Positions 30,654 to 42,623 of a DNA stretch of 53,535 nucleotides are shown here, one piece after another. The position numbers and the translations under genes are program-made. The stretch comes from Triparma columacea. Taxonomy: Eukaryota > Sar > Bolidophyceae > Parmales > Triparmaceae. The notes under the pieces were generated by a model. The model saw only the letters and a program-made list of their open reading frames with translations. It ran no database searches and had not been told where the DNA came from. The stretch is from positions 23,256 through 76,790 of the forward strand of contig BRYA01000156.1 in assembly GCA_030267965.1 (NCBI GenBank), read 5' to 3'. The stretch's first letter is position 1. The number at the start of each line of letters is the position of its first letter.

Positions 30654-33600
30654 ATGTACTCTACGCCTGCCTCCACTCCCACCCAGATCCCTACACATGG
30701 TCCTCCTACCCCCTCGTCCCCTAAAACCAGGTCCCCCAAGTCAACAGCTTCGCTGAAAAAGAAGCCGACAGAGTTCGTTAAGATTAGCAAGAGCTTGGAG
30801 GGGAAGGAGTGGTTAGAGAAGCGAAATGTGCGTCATTGGTAAACAAAATCCCCCCCCTCCCCCCCTCCCACCTCCTCCCCTCTCCNNNNNNNNNNNNNNN
30901 NNNNNNNNNNNNNNNNNNNNNNNNNNNNNNNCCCCCCCCCACCCGCAGGACCGCAATGCCCAGCTATCCTCGACAATCGAAAGCCAATCCACTTCCGTTC
31001 ACACCTTCACTCCCAGCATCAACCGCTCCTACCCTCTCCCTGACAGGATTGAGGGGGATGTCCTGACCAACATGAAGCGGAAGGAGGTGAGAGCGACCCC
31101 TAGCTCATTGTATCTCAATAGCCGACTCCTAACCCCCTGCGGTCTTTGATTCGCCCCCCCTGCTTCTCCCCTCCCAGGGCCTCGCCGCTGCCCGAATGAA
31201 AAATCTCGTCAGGAATGTTGAAGAGTCCAAGGCCACGTACTCCTTCCAGCCCAAAATCAACCCCAACTCCAAGAACCTGCTCTCATCCTCCCACTACGAC
31301 TCCCCGGTTTACGAGAGAATAGGGCAAAGGGACGAGGAGGCTCGGCTCAAGCTCAACGCTTTAAAGTACGACCTGGACAACTTCGACAACGACACGGGAC
31401 AGAAATTGTTCAAGCCCAAGATTGCGCCCCAACCGGAAGGGATGGGGACGACCTGGAGGTCCAGGTGTCTCGAGGGGGAGGCCTCTCGGGACTCAGAGAG
31501 CGAGGACTTCGAGAGGATCCTGGGCTCATCTGACAGCAACGTGGAAAGTGGCAACGGCAACGATGCGAATGGCTCCCTAGACGAGTCCCGTGACGAAGCT
31601 ACCACCAACACCAGTCTAAACACCCCCAGAAGACTCGACCTCGATGTGACGAGAACCACTACTGCAACCGCCGCCACAACGAAATCCCCTGGCTTGAGAG
31701 TCGAGGACGCCCTCTACAAAGACGCTTTCGAGAGGAAGGAGAGGCTGGAGAAGATTCTCAACTGGGTCGAAGGAAACGCCGTGAACCAGAGCTTGGGGAC
31801 AGAGCTGAGCGAAAGGAACAAGAAGCTCAGTAGAAAGAATACCGAGAGGAAGCTGAGGCAACTCTGGACGGAGCTCGTTGGGCTTGGTGGTGAGGGTGAC
31901 GAAAAGTTGACTATCGAGGTCGTGAGGGAGTGCCTCAGGATCATGAAGAAGAAAGGGCTCATAAATGGGCGCATGTTTATCAGCAAGAAGGCTGAAAATG
32001 ATGTGGAAGAGCACGCGGACGCAAGTGAGGGCACAGATGATGATGGACAATGGAACGAGAGGATCATCCATGAGATGGCCGACGAGATCTTTAGATCGTT
32101 CGAGGAGGGTTTAGACGGGGGACTGTCCACTGGGGTGGACGAGGCCGCATTTCTCGACGTTGCCATCCCCTGCTGCGAGGACGCGCTCAGCAGTGGGTAC
32201 AGGTGAGAATAAGACTAAATACGAAAACAAAAGCCACCTATACATAAGCATAAAAGGATTGCTATCCAGCCGCTGCGCGCCAGGCACCTCGTATGATACT
32301 CGTATGATACTTGCATTCCTATACTTCGCCCAGACCACTCTCCAAACCAAAATTCTGTCACTCTAACGCAACTTGTCGGTCACCGCCTTTCTCCTCCTCC
32401 TCTCCTCGCTTCGCTAATCGCAGCGCAATTGACGAGCTTTACACGACAAAGGGAGACGAAGAGGCCAGAGCAAATGCCGCAGCCAAAATTGATGATTCCA
32501 GCGAAGGCCAAGGTTCCCCTTCTCCTCACATGTACGCGACGAGTAAGTCTTTCACGTCGACCCTAGCTGAGGAGCACGTTCGTTGCGAAAACGAGCGCGA
32601 AACCTTGGAGAGAAACAAGGTCGTGGAGACTATTCAGAAGAAGATCAAGGCCGCGCTTTATGGGACGAGCGTGAAGGACTTCTTTGAGAGATGCGACAAG
32701 GACGGCAACGGGACTTTAGACGAGGGGGAGATCAAGGCTGTTGTGAGGAAAGTTCTTAAAATCCCCCCCTCTTCTGTATCTGACAGGGCGATCCACAAGC
32801 TTTTTCAGCTTCTGGACGACGACGGGTCCGGGGACGTTGAAATCGACGAGATTGTCGATTTTGTCGAGAGTGGCCTGAAGGAGAGGTACATTAAGGAGAG
32901 GGCGGACAGGGAGGAGAAGAAGAGACTCCTCTTGACAAATGTGAAGCTACCCTGGCCGAAGTCTACCGTTGCCTTCTGCCGCGGGGGGATTAGGTGGGTG
33001 ACTATCACAAAGACAGCGAGGGAGATATCCAGGGAGGAGGAGAAAGAGAAGAAGTACACGTTCAAACCCTCTCTTTGTCAGAGGTCTCTGGAGATGGACG
33101 CGAGGAGGACGGGCGACCAGGACGTCACGGGGACGAAGCGTATTGACATGATGGGGATGAAAAAGCGCATGGTGCAGTCGAAGGTCAGCCATAAGAGGGA
33201 GGTCTTAGAGAAGGAGGAGGTGAAGGACTGCACGTGGAAGCCCGAGATAACCAACTACCTCGAAAGAGTATCCTCAAAGAAGAAGAGGGGGGGGGAAGTC
33301 GGGGGAGGGGGGAAGGAGGTCGAGGAGGGGGTGGGGGGGATGGGGGAGGAGACAGGGGAGCTGGAGCAGGAGGAGGAGGAAGATGAGGAGGAGAAGGAGA
33401 AGGAGGAAGATGAGAAGGGAATATCTAGTGCCGACTCGGCACCCCTCCCACCAGCCGGCCGCGTTACCATCGCCCGGGCTGTTCGCTTCCAAGCGCCGCC
33501 GGAACCACCGACTGTGGACTCAGATTACAAGAACAGGAAAGCCTCAACAGTGTCTATCTACGAAGACTCTAACGACGGCAGCAACTGGGGGGGCAGCTTC

Positions 33601-34431
33601 GCAGGAGGTGAGGAGGTCGACATCAGTGACAACAATAAGGACAGCGACAGCTGCGATTTCGAGGGCGACGAGGGCGACCCCAACAACGATAGCATGGGTA
33701 GGAAGAGCGTCAAGGGCTGGGACGAAGGAGTCACCATTCAGGAGTACCTCCAAGAACCGGCCCACGAGAGGCTCTACGGCAGAAGGAATAACCCAAAAAC
33801 ACACAGGGCCACATCGGAAGAACATTGGGAACAAAGGGAACTCAGCCAGTGCACCTTCGAACCCAAGATAAACAAGGGGACCAGGGAACTAAAGGGGAGG
33901 AAGCAGAGAAGGAACACGTATTTCGGCCTCTACAGCGACCACATGAGCAAGGAGGACTTGAAACTGAGCAGGGGGCGCATGAAGTCAATCCACCACGACG
34001 AAGAGGGTGTTGTCCCCGCGGGCTTCTACGAATCCATCAAAATGAGGAAAAAGGTCCTCGAGGAGCAGAAGAAGAAGAAAGAGTGGGAGGAAAACGCTGG
34101 GTACACCAAGAAGAGCTGGGAGAGGGCCAGGAAGCTGCAGAAGGAGGGCGTCAAGGCTTTCTCTTTTGACGGCAGGCCCGCCAGGTCGAGGAGGCAACCC
34201 AAGCTGTACATGGACGTAAAAATCTCAGCCTCCAAGAAGGGTAGAATCGGAATTTGCGACGGCGATAAACCCGCAACACTCGCCAGAGACTTTGCCAGGA
34301 CCTACAGCCTTAATGGGGAAGTCAGGAGGAAACTTGAAGGAGTAGTGGAGAGATACATGGAGGAAAACGGAGTCAGAGTCGGCGGGGGAGGGAAGAGCAG
34401 CGGAGGAGGAGAGAGTGTCAACGGCGACTAG
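30654..34431 (+). CDS. Large EF-hand protein with repeated F-x-P-K-I motifs
   Basis: Four exons: 30654-30827, 30949-31086, 31178-32202 and 32424-34431; 1,114 residues, all joins in frame. The donor GTGCGT at 30828 is chosen because the nearby GTAAAC leads to an early stop. The last exon has a paired EF-hand (FFERCDKDGNGTLDEGEI and LFQLLDDDGSGDVEIDEI) whose loops keep all calcium ligands. Outside it the protein is charged and repetitive: at least six copies of a short motif, aromatic-x-P-K/E/S-I/L, appear (FTPSINRSY, FQPKINPNSK, FKPKIAPQP, FKPSLCQRS, WKPEITNY, FEPKINKGT). Such motifs are common in large flagellar or cytoskeletal proteins of protists, but I cannot name a family. A Glu/Gly-rich low-complexity block lies in the last exon. 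The first ATG is uncertain; an alternative start at 30499 would need a weak GTCTGA donor. Confidence 0.7.
30886..30931. other. Assembly gap (46 N)
   Basis: Forty-six unresolved bases within a C-rich tract in the first intron of the EF-hand gene. The gap lies between a clear donor and a clear acceptor, so it should not change the protein. Confidence 0.99.
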
Positions 34432-34702
34432 CCTAACGAATCCTACTTACCTGTTAAAAGTTTTCTGTAAAAGTTTTCCAATTTGATCCGAGATAAGAAA
34501 GAGAGGAGTTTGAGTTGCAAAAATACAATATAATGTAAGTCTAAGTCTGTGCGATATTATGACTCAGAGACCTTGAATAACAGTAGTCAAAGCATAATTG
34601 GATCATTCGTAGTAGTAAAATCCCCTCCTTAAGCTTCCCTCATCATAAACTAACCCTGTGTCGTATCCGTCGTCGACCGCTCCATCCCCAATTTTCAGCA
34701 TA

Positions 34703-35552
34703 ATGTCTAACCCTGTTGTTTACTTTGACATGACTATTGGTGGAAAGGCCGCTGGAAGGTGAGTGATATGGGTAATTAGTCCTACGATAGGCTTTTAAAC
34801 CACCTGAATATCAAATATCTTTAACTACGGAATCACGACAAGGAGCGTCTTGATCAGTTGAATGAAATGAAATGAATGATTGACATTTCTGCCCTATCTA
34901 TCTCTTGTCTTTGATCTCTTTGACTATGCTCTCTTTGACTATGATCTCTTGACTTTCATCTCTCGACTTTGTTTCTAAGTGCTGTGCTGTTCACAGTGAC
35001 GCCTTGCCCCATCCACCCATCCACCCCCCTCCAACCCCCTCCGACCCCCTGAATTTTACTGAACCCCCTCTGTCTTCTGCCCACCCCAGGATCTCGATGA
35101 CCCTCCGTGCCGACGTTGTCCCCAAGACCGCTGAAAACTTCCGTGCCCTCTGCACCGGCGAGATGGGAACCGGAAAGTCTGGAAAGCCCCTCCACTTCAA
35201 GGGCTCCGCCTTCCACCGTGTCATTTCCAACTTCATGTGCCAGGGAGGTGACTTCACCAGGGGAAATGGAACTGGAGGAGAGTCCATCTACGGAGAGAAG
35301 TTCGCCGATGAGAACTTCCAGCTTAAGCACACTGGTCCCGGAATCCTTTCCATGGCCAACGCTGGCCCCAACACCAACGGATCCCAGTTCTTCCTCTGCA
35401 CTGTCACGACCGACTGGCTCGACGGCAAGCACTGCGTGTTCGGATCTGTCACCGGCGGCATGGATGTTGTCAAGGCCATCGAGGCAGTCGGATCCCAGTC
35501 TGGATCCACTTCCGCGCCTGTCGTCATTGCCGACTGCGGACAGATCTCATAA
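34703..35552 (+). CDS. Cyclophilin-type peptidyl-prolyl isomerase
   Basis: Two exons, 34703-34758 and 35090-35552, phase 2, 172 residues. It catalyses cis-trans isomerisation of prolyl bonds in folding proteins. The chain runs [19 protein letters not shown], then [35 protein letters not shown] with the catalytic arginine in [23 protein letters not shown], and [10 protein letters not shown] with the drug-contacting tryptophan. The [10 protein letters not shown] loop is the insertion of divergent-loop cyclophilins, frequent in plants and algae. There is no targeting leader, so it should be cytosolic, CypA-like. The coding sequence is unusually regular and C-ending at third positions, as expected of a highly expressed gene. 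Confidence 0.95.
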
Positions 35553-35779
35553 AGCTATACGCCCTCGACGATTCCGTCGGGGTGCTTGAAGGCTCAGCCT
35601 TAATCTAGAAACCCTCGGGGTCAGGCTTGTTGGGCGTTGGTGGCAAAACTTCGTAATAACACTAGCTTGGTACACGGTTTTGCAAGAAAATGGTTTATGA
35701 GCTTGCTGGAGTTTTTCCTTTATTAACCTCCCTCCCCCTCCAATGCCCCCTCCTTACCCTCATGACAACCCCCTCCTCC

Positions 35780-37085
35780 TTACTCCTCTGGCTTCTCCCA
35801 CCTACTCTCTCTCGTCTCCGTGTTCCAATAGTAGACCTTCCCCTCCTCCGTAATTGCTAGACTCCATCCCTCCGGGAGGTCGACATCGTCGAGAAAGACT
35901 CCCCCCGACTTCTCCACCTCCTCCTTCTGCCTTATGATCATCTCTTGCTCCGATTCGTCGTCTTTAAAGTCGAACCCCTCGTCAGTCTTCACGTTCCTCC
36001 AGTCCGGGGGTGCCCCCCAGGGGATCCTGCCATCTAGGAAGAGCTCCTCTGGTAAGTTCATGACCATCTCCCTCTCCCTCTGAACGTAAGATGCGAGCCT
36101 AAGCACGTGGTCGACCGGGAGCTTTTCGTTGCGAAGAAAAACATCCCTCCAAAGGGACCCACCCAGCTCGTCGAGGCGCTTCTCGTCGCTCTCGTCAAAG
36201 GTCTGACTGTGATCAAAACTCATGCACCCTGCAAACGTGTACTTTTGCACATTGTTGAGGTGGCTGTTTACCGTAAGTTCTGCCAAGTTTTGCGCGCGAA
36301 TCCTCGTCAGGGTGTCATCCCAAAGTCTATCGAACAAAGCCTCCTGAAGGAGTTTCCCGTACTCTCCTGAGGACTCGTGGTGGATTAACCGGCGGTGGAT
36401 AATCCATACGTGCAAAGACAGGAGCATGTGACGAGAACGGAAATCGCGACGGATCTGCGAAAGGGAGGGGGGAGGGGAAGGAATTTGAGCACACGGAAAA
36501 TTGCCCTCTGCAAGCACATCTACAAGCGCATCTACAACCACACTTACCTTGCCATGCTTGAAAAACGCCGGCTTGTTGGCCTGATCCCTACAGCTGAAAA
36601 AGAGGGCCTCACTTCTTCTAATTCTCGTACTAAGGGGGTGCATCGTGGATCAAAAGTTAGCGAATGAGAGGACGGCATTCGAGCACGGTATTCGAGCACG
36701 GCATTCGAGCACGACATTCGAGCACGTCATTCGAGCACGTCATTCCTGTTCTTGTGGTCCTCCACTGTTCCTCCTCTCGCCCAGTCATCACTTTCTGCCC
36801 CCTTTCTCACCTCTCAGCTCCAAAATAACCGAGCATCCTAAGGACAAAGGGGTGTGTCCAGAAACTCTTCTCTAGAGTCCATTCCTTTGCATTGACAGGC
36901 TTCTTATCTGGTGATTTTTCCTTCGTAGATTTCGCATCGAGTCGTGGGCTTGAGGTGGAGAATAACCGAACCGGGACGCTACACTGACTGTTCACCACAC
37001 CACCACCAACTCCGTTTCCAGAAAATAGCTCGACAGCGTGCTGGCTGCTGCGGCCTATCCGATGGGCGAGCAGTACTGCCCTCAT
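35780..37085 (-). CDS. UQCC1/Cbp3-type cytochrome b assembly chaperone with C-terminal WW domain
   Basis: Three exons: 37085-36811, 36629-36548 and 36454-35780, giving 343 residues. The leader (MRAVLLAHRIGRSSQHAVELF, then VRLFSTSSPRLDA) is an arginine-rich mitochondrial presequence. LRMLGYFGAESTRIRRSEALFFSCRDQANKPAFF spans the first junction, and HMLLSLHVWIIHRRL, FDRLWDDTLTRIRAQ and NVQKYTFAGCMSFDH follow. Together these match ubiquinol-cytochrome c chaperone proteins, which assist translation and stabilisation of cytochrome b for complex III. Beyond the usual end an acidic linker leads to LPEGWSLAITEEGKVYYWN and ESRWEKP (about 311-343), a complete WW domain with both tryptophans and a proline-binding face. 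A WW domain on this chaperone is unexpected for the family as I know it. Confidence 0.85.
36673..36746. repeat. Minisatellite of GCATTCGAGCAC-type units
   Basis: About five degenerate copies of a 12-14 base unit built on CATTCGAGCACG lie head to tail in the first intron of the UQCC1-WW gene. No coding role is apparent. Confidence 0.85.
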
Positions 37086-37144
37086 AAAATCCGAATAAAA
37101 AGTAAAATAATGTCAGATGCCAAAGCGAGGAAGAGCTTGCTTTC

Positions 37145-39051
37145 ATGTCGTTTCACACTCCAATGTCTTTCCACACTCTCACCGAGGCTCTCAGGAGGGT
37201 CGAGGAGATGACCGGCCCTATCCACCCCGCTGCGCCGGCCCCTGTGTCGCCAGCGCCTTCTGAGGAGGTCTCTTATGTTATATCAGCCCCTGCCGATTTT
37301 GACTTTGTGGAAGAGGAGAAGAAGCCCTACCTTGAGAACGCGTTGGGTAAAATTAGGGCGGTGGCGGGGAGCATGGACAAGACGATGTTAGACAAGCAAG
37401 AGCGGATAAAACAGATGGACTTTGGGTCCATGAATAGGAAGAGTTTTGGGGAGCTGTTGTCCTCGTTGTTTAACATCAAGATAAACCGCCACGAGCTGGC
37501 AGCCCTTCAGAGGCATTTCGACAAGGACGGGGATGGTACCGTCGACTTTGTGGAGTTTAAGACGCTGTTCTTCAAGCTTGTGAGGTCTGGCCAGGCTGAG
37601 GTGAAGGAGAAGCAGAAGAAGGCGGCGCTGAGGGTCAAGAGAAGGATGGATAAGTTGGCGAAGGAGCACCAGGATAGGCACTGTAAGCCCCGCGGTGCTA
37701 AAATTGACACGAATTTTAAGGAGAAACACAAAGTGCAGGCGCTCAGGAAGGTTGCAAAAGTAAGTGAGGAGGAGGGTTGGTTGGGTTGGTTACATGGCGG
37801 CGAACCTTGCCTGTGTGTTTTGGCTCTCTCTGCTCTCTTGGCTCACCCCCCCCCCCACCTCCACGCCCCTCAGGCTGCATCCGTCTTTGAGTTCGGACAG
37901 CGAGACAACCCCTTGAAGGTGTTCGAGGGCACCCTTGACCCAACGTCTTTCAGGGACCAACTTTTTAATGTCTTCAGGATAAGGCTAACCCCTCCTCAGC
38001 TGGGAGCGATTCTGTCGCACTTCGACGCGGACGGCGACGGGACCATAGACGGTACCGAGTTCAAGCTTGAGTTTTGCAGGATTTCCGAGGCTGCGAAGAA
38101 GGCAATGAAGCAAGCCAACGAGCAGCAAGCCGAGAAGGTCAGGACGCACTACAATGCCCTGCAGGAGCGCTCTCTTGCAAAATTCAATAAGGTCCCTCAA
38201 GGTGAGATGGAATAAGGACGAAATGATTCCATAACCCTTTAACTTCAAATACTAACGCAAACCTTGTGTCGTCGTTGATTTCCACCCCCACTTCCCTTGT
38301 CGCAGCAAAAATTTCATTTGACTATCACGAGTCGGATTACGAGTCTGCCATGAGAAAGCTCGGGAGAGTTGCCCTATTTTACGACCCGGAAAGGGCGCAG
38401 TCCACTCGCGGATTCGAGGGGCTGCTCGATCCATTCGCCTTCAAGCAACAGCTCCATAGGTGTTTCTCTCTCCACTTCAACCCAAAGGAGCTCGGAGCTG
38501 TCGTGCAGCACTTTGACAAGGACAAGAATGGTTTCATTGACGGCTCAGAATTTCTCATCGGCTTCTACAACCTTTCCCAAAAAGAGAAGAGGCGGGAACG
38601 TCTAAAGGTGAAGGCAGATAATGAAAACAGGGGAGTTCTCCTCGAAAAAACAGTTGCAAAGCTTCGCAAGAAGATAAACTCCAACAAGAAGCTGCCCAGG
38701 ATTAGGAAACCAGCCAACTGGGTGCCCAAGAATATAGATAGGGTCAAGACCGCCGCCGCGCTGGATGTCTCAGACGACATTAGGCTTGGAAAATTGCTCT
38801 CCATCTCAATGAATGAGACAAAGAGCATCTATGGAAGAAACCCGCGGCCCAGCAAGAGCAGAATCCGGGCGAAGCAGCCACAGCTGCTTGATCCCATCCC
38901 GGACCCCCCCCGAATGCTGGAATCTTTCGTGGACCCTAAGGAACCCGAGGAACCTGAGGATCCTGAGGAACCCGAGGAGGAGAAATCATTGGAATCATCC
39001 TACGGCTCTGAGAGCTTCGAAGCGGAGTCATCGCCCCCTCCCCCTCCATAG
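37145..39051 (+). CDS. Triple EF-hand calcium-binding protein
   Basis: Three exons: 37145-37759, 37874-38201 and 38306-39051, giving 562 residues. Three related modules, one per exon, each pair a helix block (for example KSFGELLSSLFNIKINRHELAALQ) with a canonical EF loop: DKDGDGTVDFVEF near 124, DADGDGTIDGTEF near 254 and DKDKNGFIDGSEF near 383. One module per exon suggests growth by exon duplication. The modules are separated by basic, Lys/Arg-rich helices that may bind other proteins or microtubules. The tail is a P-E-E/D repeat (PEEPEDPEEPEE) followed by prolines. The first intron is 114 bases, a multiple of three without an in-frame stop, so its retention would only add residues. The gene starts 59 bases from the divergent UQCC1-WW gene. 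Confidence 0.8.
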
Positions 39052-39164
39052 ATAATAGTCGGCATTACTGATGGTTCATGCGATACGGGTTGAGGGAAAC
39101 TGGCGTCACTTCACCCCCTCCGCCAGAGTAATAAGGCGGAGCTTTTTTAATACAACACTGAAAT

Positions 39165-42100
39165 TTATGCCAATTCCCCGTTCTCCTTCTCCTTCTCCTT
39201 CTCCTTCTCTATTTCCCCCTTCACCTTATCCTGCCCTCCCTCCTTCTTCCCCTCCTTTTTCTCTTCCTGCTCGAATTCTTCGTCATCGTCAAAGCTGTAA
39301 TCTTCATCATCGTAATCATCTTCTTCGTCGACCACAACGTCAACAGCAGCTTCAGGAGAAGTTATACCGGTTGTTGATAGGCGTCTAACTTCCTTGTCTA
39401 CTGTTGTCGTGGTTGTCGTGTAGGTTCCATCGGCATGGTAGATCTTCCCTCCCAGTCCCTCGCTCCTGTCAGTCATTAGCACGTCTTCATCCTCTTCTAT
39501 TTCCCCAGCATCTCCAGGAGTGACGCTGCTGGCATTTAGGGGCGACTTGGCTGGCGAAGGGCTCTTGAGATCCTGGTCAAGCTTCTGGCTGCTAGCCAAA
39601 GGGAGCTCAGCGGACTCTTCAAGAGATTCCTCAAGGTCAACCTCCTGCTGGAGCACTGTATCAGCAAGTGGTAGGGTAGGGACAATAGGGGTAGAGGGAA
39701 TCGTGGGGGGAGGGCCAAACAGCGCCGCCATTTCCGAGTCAGCATTGGCCAGATTTTCCACCTTCTTTTCTCTTCTCTTTTCTTCTACTCTCTTTTTCGC
39801 CACCCTCTGCCTGGCCTTCCCTTGGAGCACGAGTGCGGCCGAATTCTCCTCCTTCTCCTTCTTTTCCTTCTTTTCCTTCTTTTCCTTCCTCTTCCCTTCG
39901 ACTTTCTTCCTCGCTACCTTCTGCCTCGCCTTTCCTTGTAGTACGACAGCCGCAGAATTTTCCTCCTTTCCCCTTTCCTCCTTCCTTTTCCTTTCGACTT
40001 TCTTCTTTGCTGCTCTTTGACGTTGTATATTTTGTAGCTTCGTTGCTGCAGCGCTCTCATCAAGCGCCCCAATAACCTCTTCGCTTGGGATCTTCTCCCT
40101 CGACTCTCCATTTCCATCTCCATCTCCATCTTCATCATCTCCATCTCCATCTCCATCTTCATCTTCATCTCCATCCTCGTCATCAAGGTTGATCTTGTCC
40201 CACTTGATCGGGGTCGGTGGCCTTTCTTTGATACTAGCCCTCCTCTTGGCGCTCTCGGGAGCATTGGCGTGAACCACGTCCGGTTCCATACTTTGCTCTA
40301 CCGCCGAGAAACTCACGCTTGATCTACGTCTCTCTTGATGTTGTTCGCCAATTGGTATGGTATCATCTTCGTAATCTTCTTCATCGTCATCGTCATCATC
40401 AGCATCTAAATCGATCTTCGCCCACTTGATCGGCGTCCCGGGCTTCACACTGCTTCTTCTTTTCTCTCCTAACTCGACGACGTCCACTGCCTCCCTGCTT
40501 TCTGGAGAGAAGCTGATGCTCGACTTCCTGCGCTGAGGCTCCTTCTCTGAGGTAACTTTCTCACCAAGCTGCGCGTCATCTTTCTTGTTCTCCTTTTTGC
40601 CATCGTTCTGGCTCTGGTTCTGGATCTCGTTCTGGCTTTGGTTCCCACCACTCTCCACCATATTCTCAACCTCATCCTCATCTTCATCGTCACTCGCATC
40701 CAAATCAATCTTTGCCCACTTCACAGGAGTCCCGGGCTTGACACTACTCCTTCTTCTTCCAAGGTTGGCGTCTGGAAGGTTGTCACCTGTGAGAATCTCA
40801 TCACTATCCTTTTCAAAGCTGGAGTCGCTATCCTCCTCTCTGTCAGGTCCTAAAAGAGCAATACTGTTAGGAATTGGAAGTGCAGCAGCAGAGAACTGCA
40901 CACTACTCTTTCTCCGTACAGCGCTGCTATTCGAGAGACTAACGCTGCTCGGCGCATTTGACGAAAGTGGTGATACGGCAGCGGCACGATCTCCAGATGC
41001 AGGAGGATCAAAAGCGAATCTACTCTTTCGCCTGATGGAGGTCGGAGTAGATGTCGTACTAGAAACTCCATCAGCTTTCTTCGCCGCGGTGTGACTTATA
41101 GAGGAATTACTTTTTACCATGCTTGTGAGGCTCTCAATCTGGCCGCTCTGCTCCCTGATGATCAACTCCATCTTTTCAATTTTTTCCTGTAGAGCTGCCT
41201 CGACACTTGATGTAGCAGACGTCGCACTCACATCGTTTGGGTTTACAGGCGAGGGGCTTCCCTCGTAAATGTTTCTCATGCCTTTGACTGGAGAGACTGC
41301 GCCCAGACCTCCCATTTCAATCTGTGGAATTGTTGCAGCGCCAGGTTGCTCCTGCTGCTTTCGCCACCACTCATTGTAGTCATCGAGCGTTTGTTGTTGA
41401 GAAGAGAAGTCCATCGCGACATTGGGATCATCAGTGACGTCGTCTTGCTCACTTCTACCTTCTTGTTTCCTGTCTTGCTCACTTCCACCTTCTTGTTGCC
41501 CCTCCCTTTCCTCCTCGTCCTCCTCCTCCTCCTGCTGATCATCATCCGGCTCACTCTCCACCTTGGGAATAGGTGCACTATCATCATAAAGAATATCATC
41601 AGCCTCAGCCACCTTGTGAGCGAAATCAGCAGCGAAGCTACTTGGCTTCTTGAGCCCTGATACCTCCTCTTGCATGTCCTCCACTTCCCCGAACCTGCTC
41701 TTAATCATTGGACTCAGACCAGGATCATCGTAATTATCGATCCCGGATTCAGTCTTCTGCATGCGATCGACGACATCTCTCAGAATCCCCAGGGCCTCCT
41801 TATACTCAGACTTGAGTTCGTCAATTTCCTTGGTCTTAGGCTTGAGATTCCTCTTGGCCTTCTGAACCCGCTTCTTGATTGGGGTATTTTCTTGAGGGTG
41901 TTGGTAGTTTTCCGCGTCCATATCATCATATCCGGTTTCAACGTCGAACATGTCTTCAATGGAAGACGACTTATAGACGCCATGAGACTTGGAGGGGTGA
42001 TAAACCTGGACAGGCTCATCAACGTATTGGGGTTTTCGCCTAACTTTCTTGGGTTTGTTGTCACGCCAAGGCCGGGCATAGTTTGGGTCCCACCCCTTGC

Positions 42101-42591
42101 TCTGCTGAGGGGCAACTTGCTCGGCCTGAGGGACTTTAGGACGGTGCTTTCGCAGGCGGCCACGCATCGGACTGCTCTTTCCCATGTCACCTATGAGGTT
42201 TTTTCTAACTCGACCGTTGGCAGTCTTCGATACGGTAGGATCAGCTTTTGGGCGTCGCTTTTTCTTGCTTGTGCTACTCGAGTGAAAAATAGTTCCTGGC
42301 GAAGGTTTCTGTTCTGGGGTTTCGGGGAGGGGAGAGATGTGGCTTGGACGCTTGTTATTCTCGTTCAGGAAATCCAACGCTGACTGTGACGAGGGAAGAG
42401 GGCGGAAAGAATGCTTTGTGAGTGCCGCGATATTTGCTCAGTTTCCACTTGCGATCTCACCTGAGCTTCCTCTTCCATCATTGTGATCATGTCGTGCACG
42501 CCCTGATTTGGGGAGGAGTGCAACTGTTGCGGTGATTTCAAGGGCGATGTGTTATTGGTTGGTTGTGGGGGGCCAGGGGAGGGGGACAGGA

Positions 42592-42623
<32 letters not shown>

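Noticed and set aside
36671..36746. Regular short repeats, considered as a CRISPR array
   Set aside because: Units are contiguous without spacers and lie in an intron of a eukaryotic gene.
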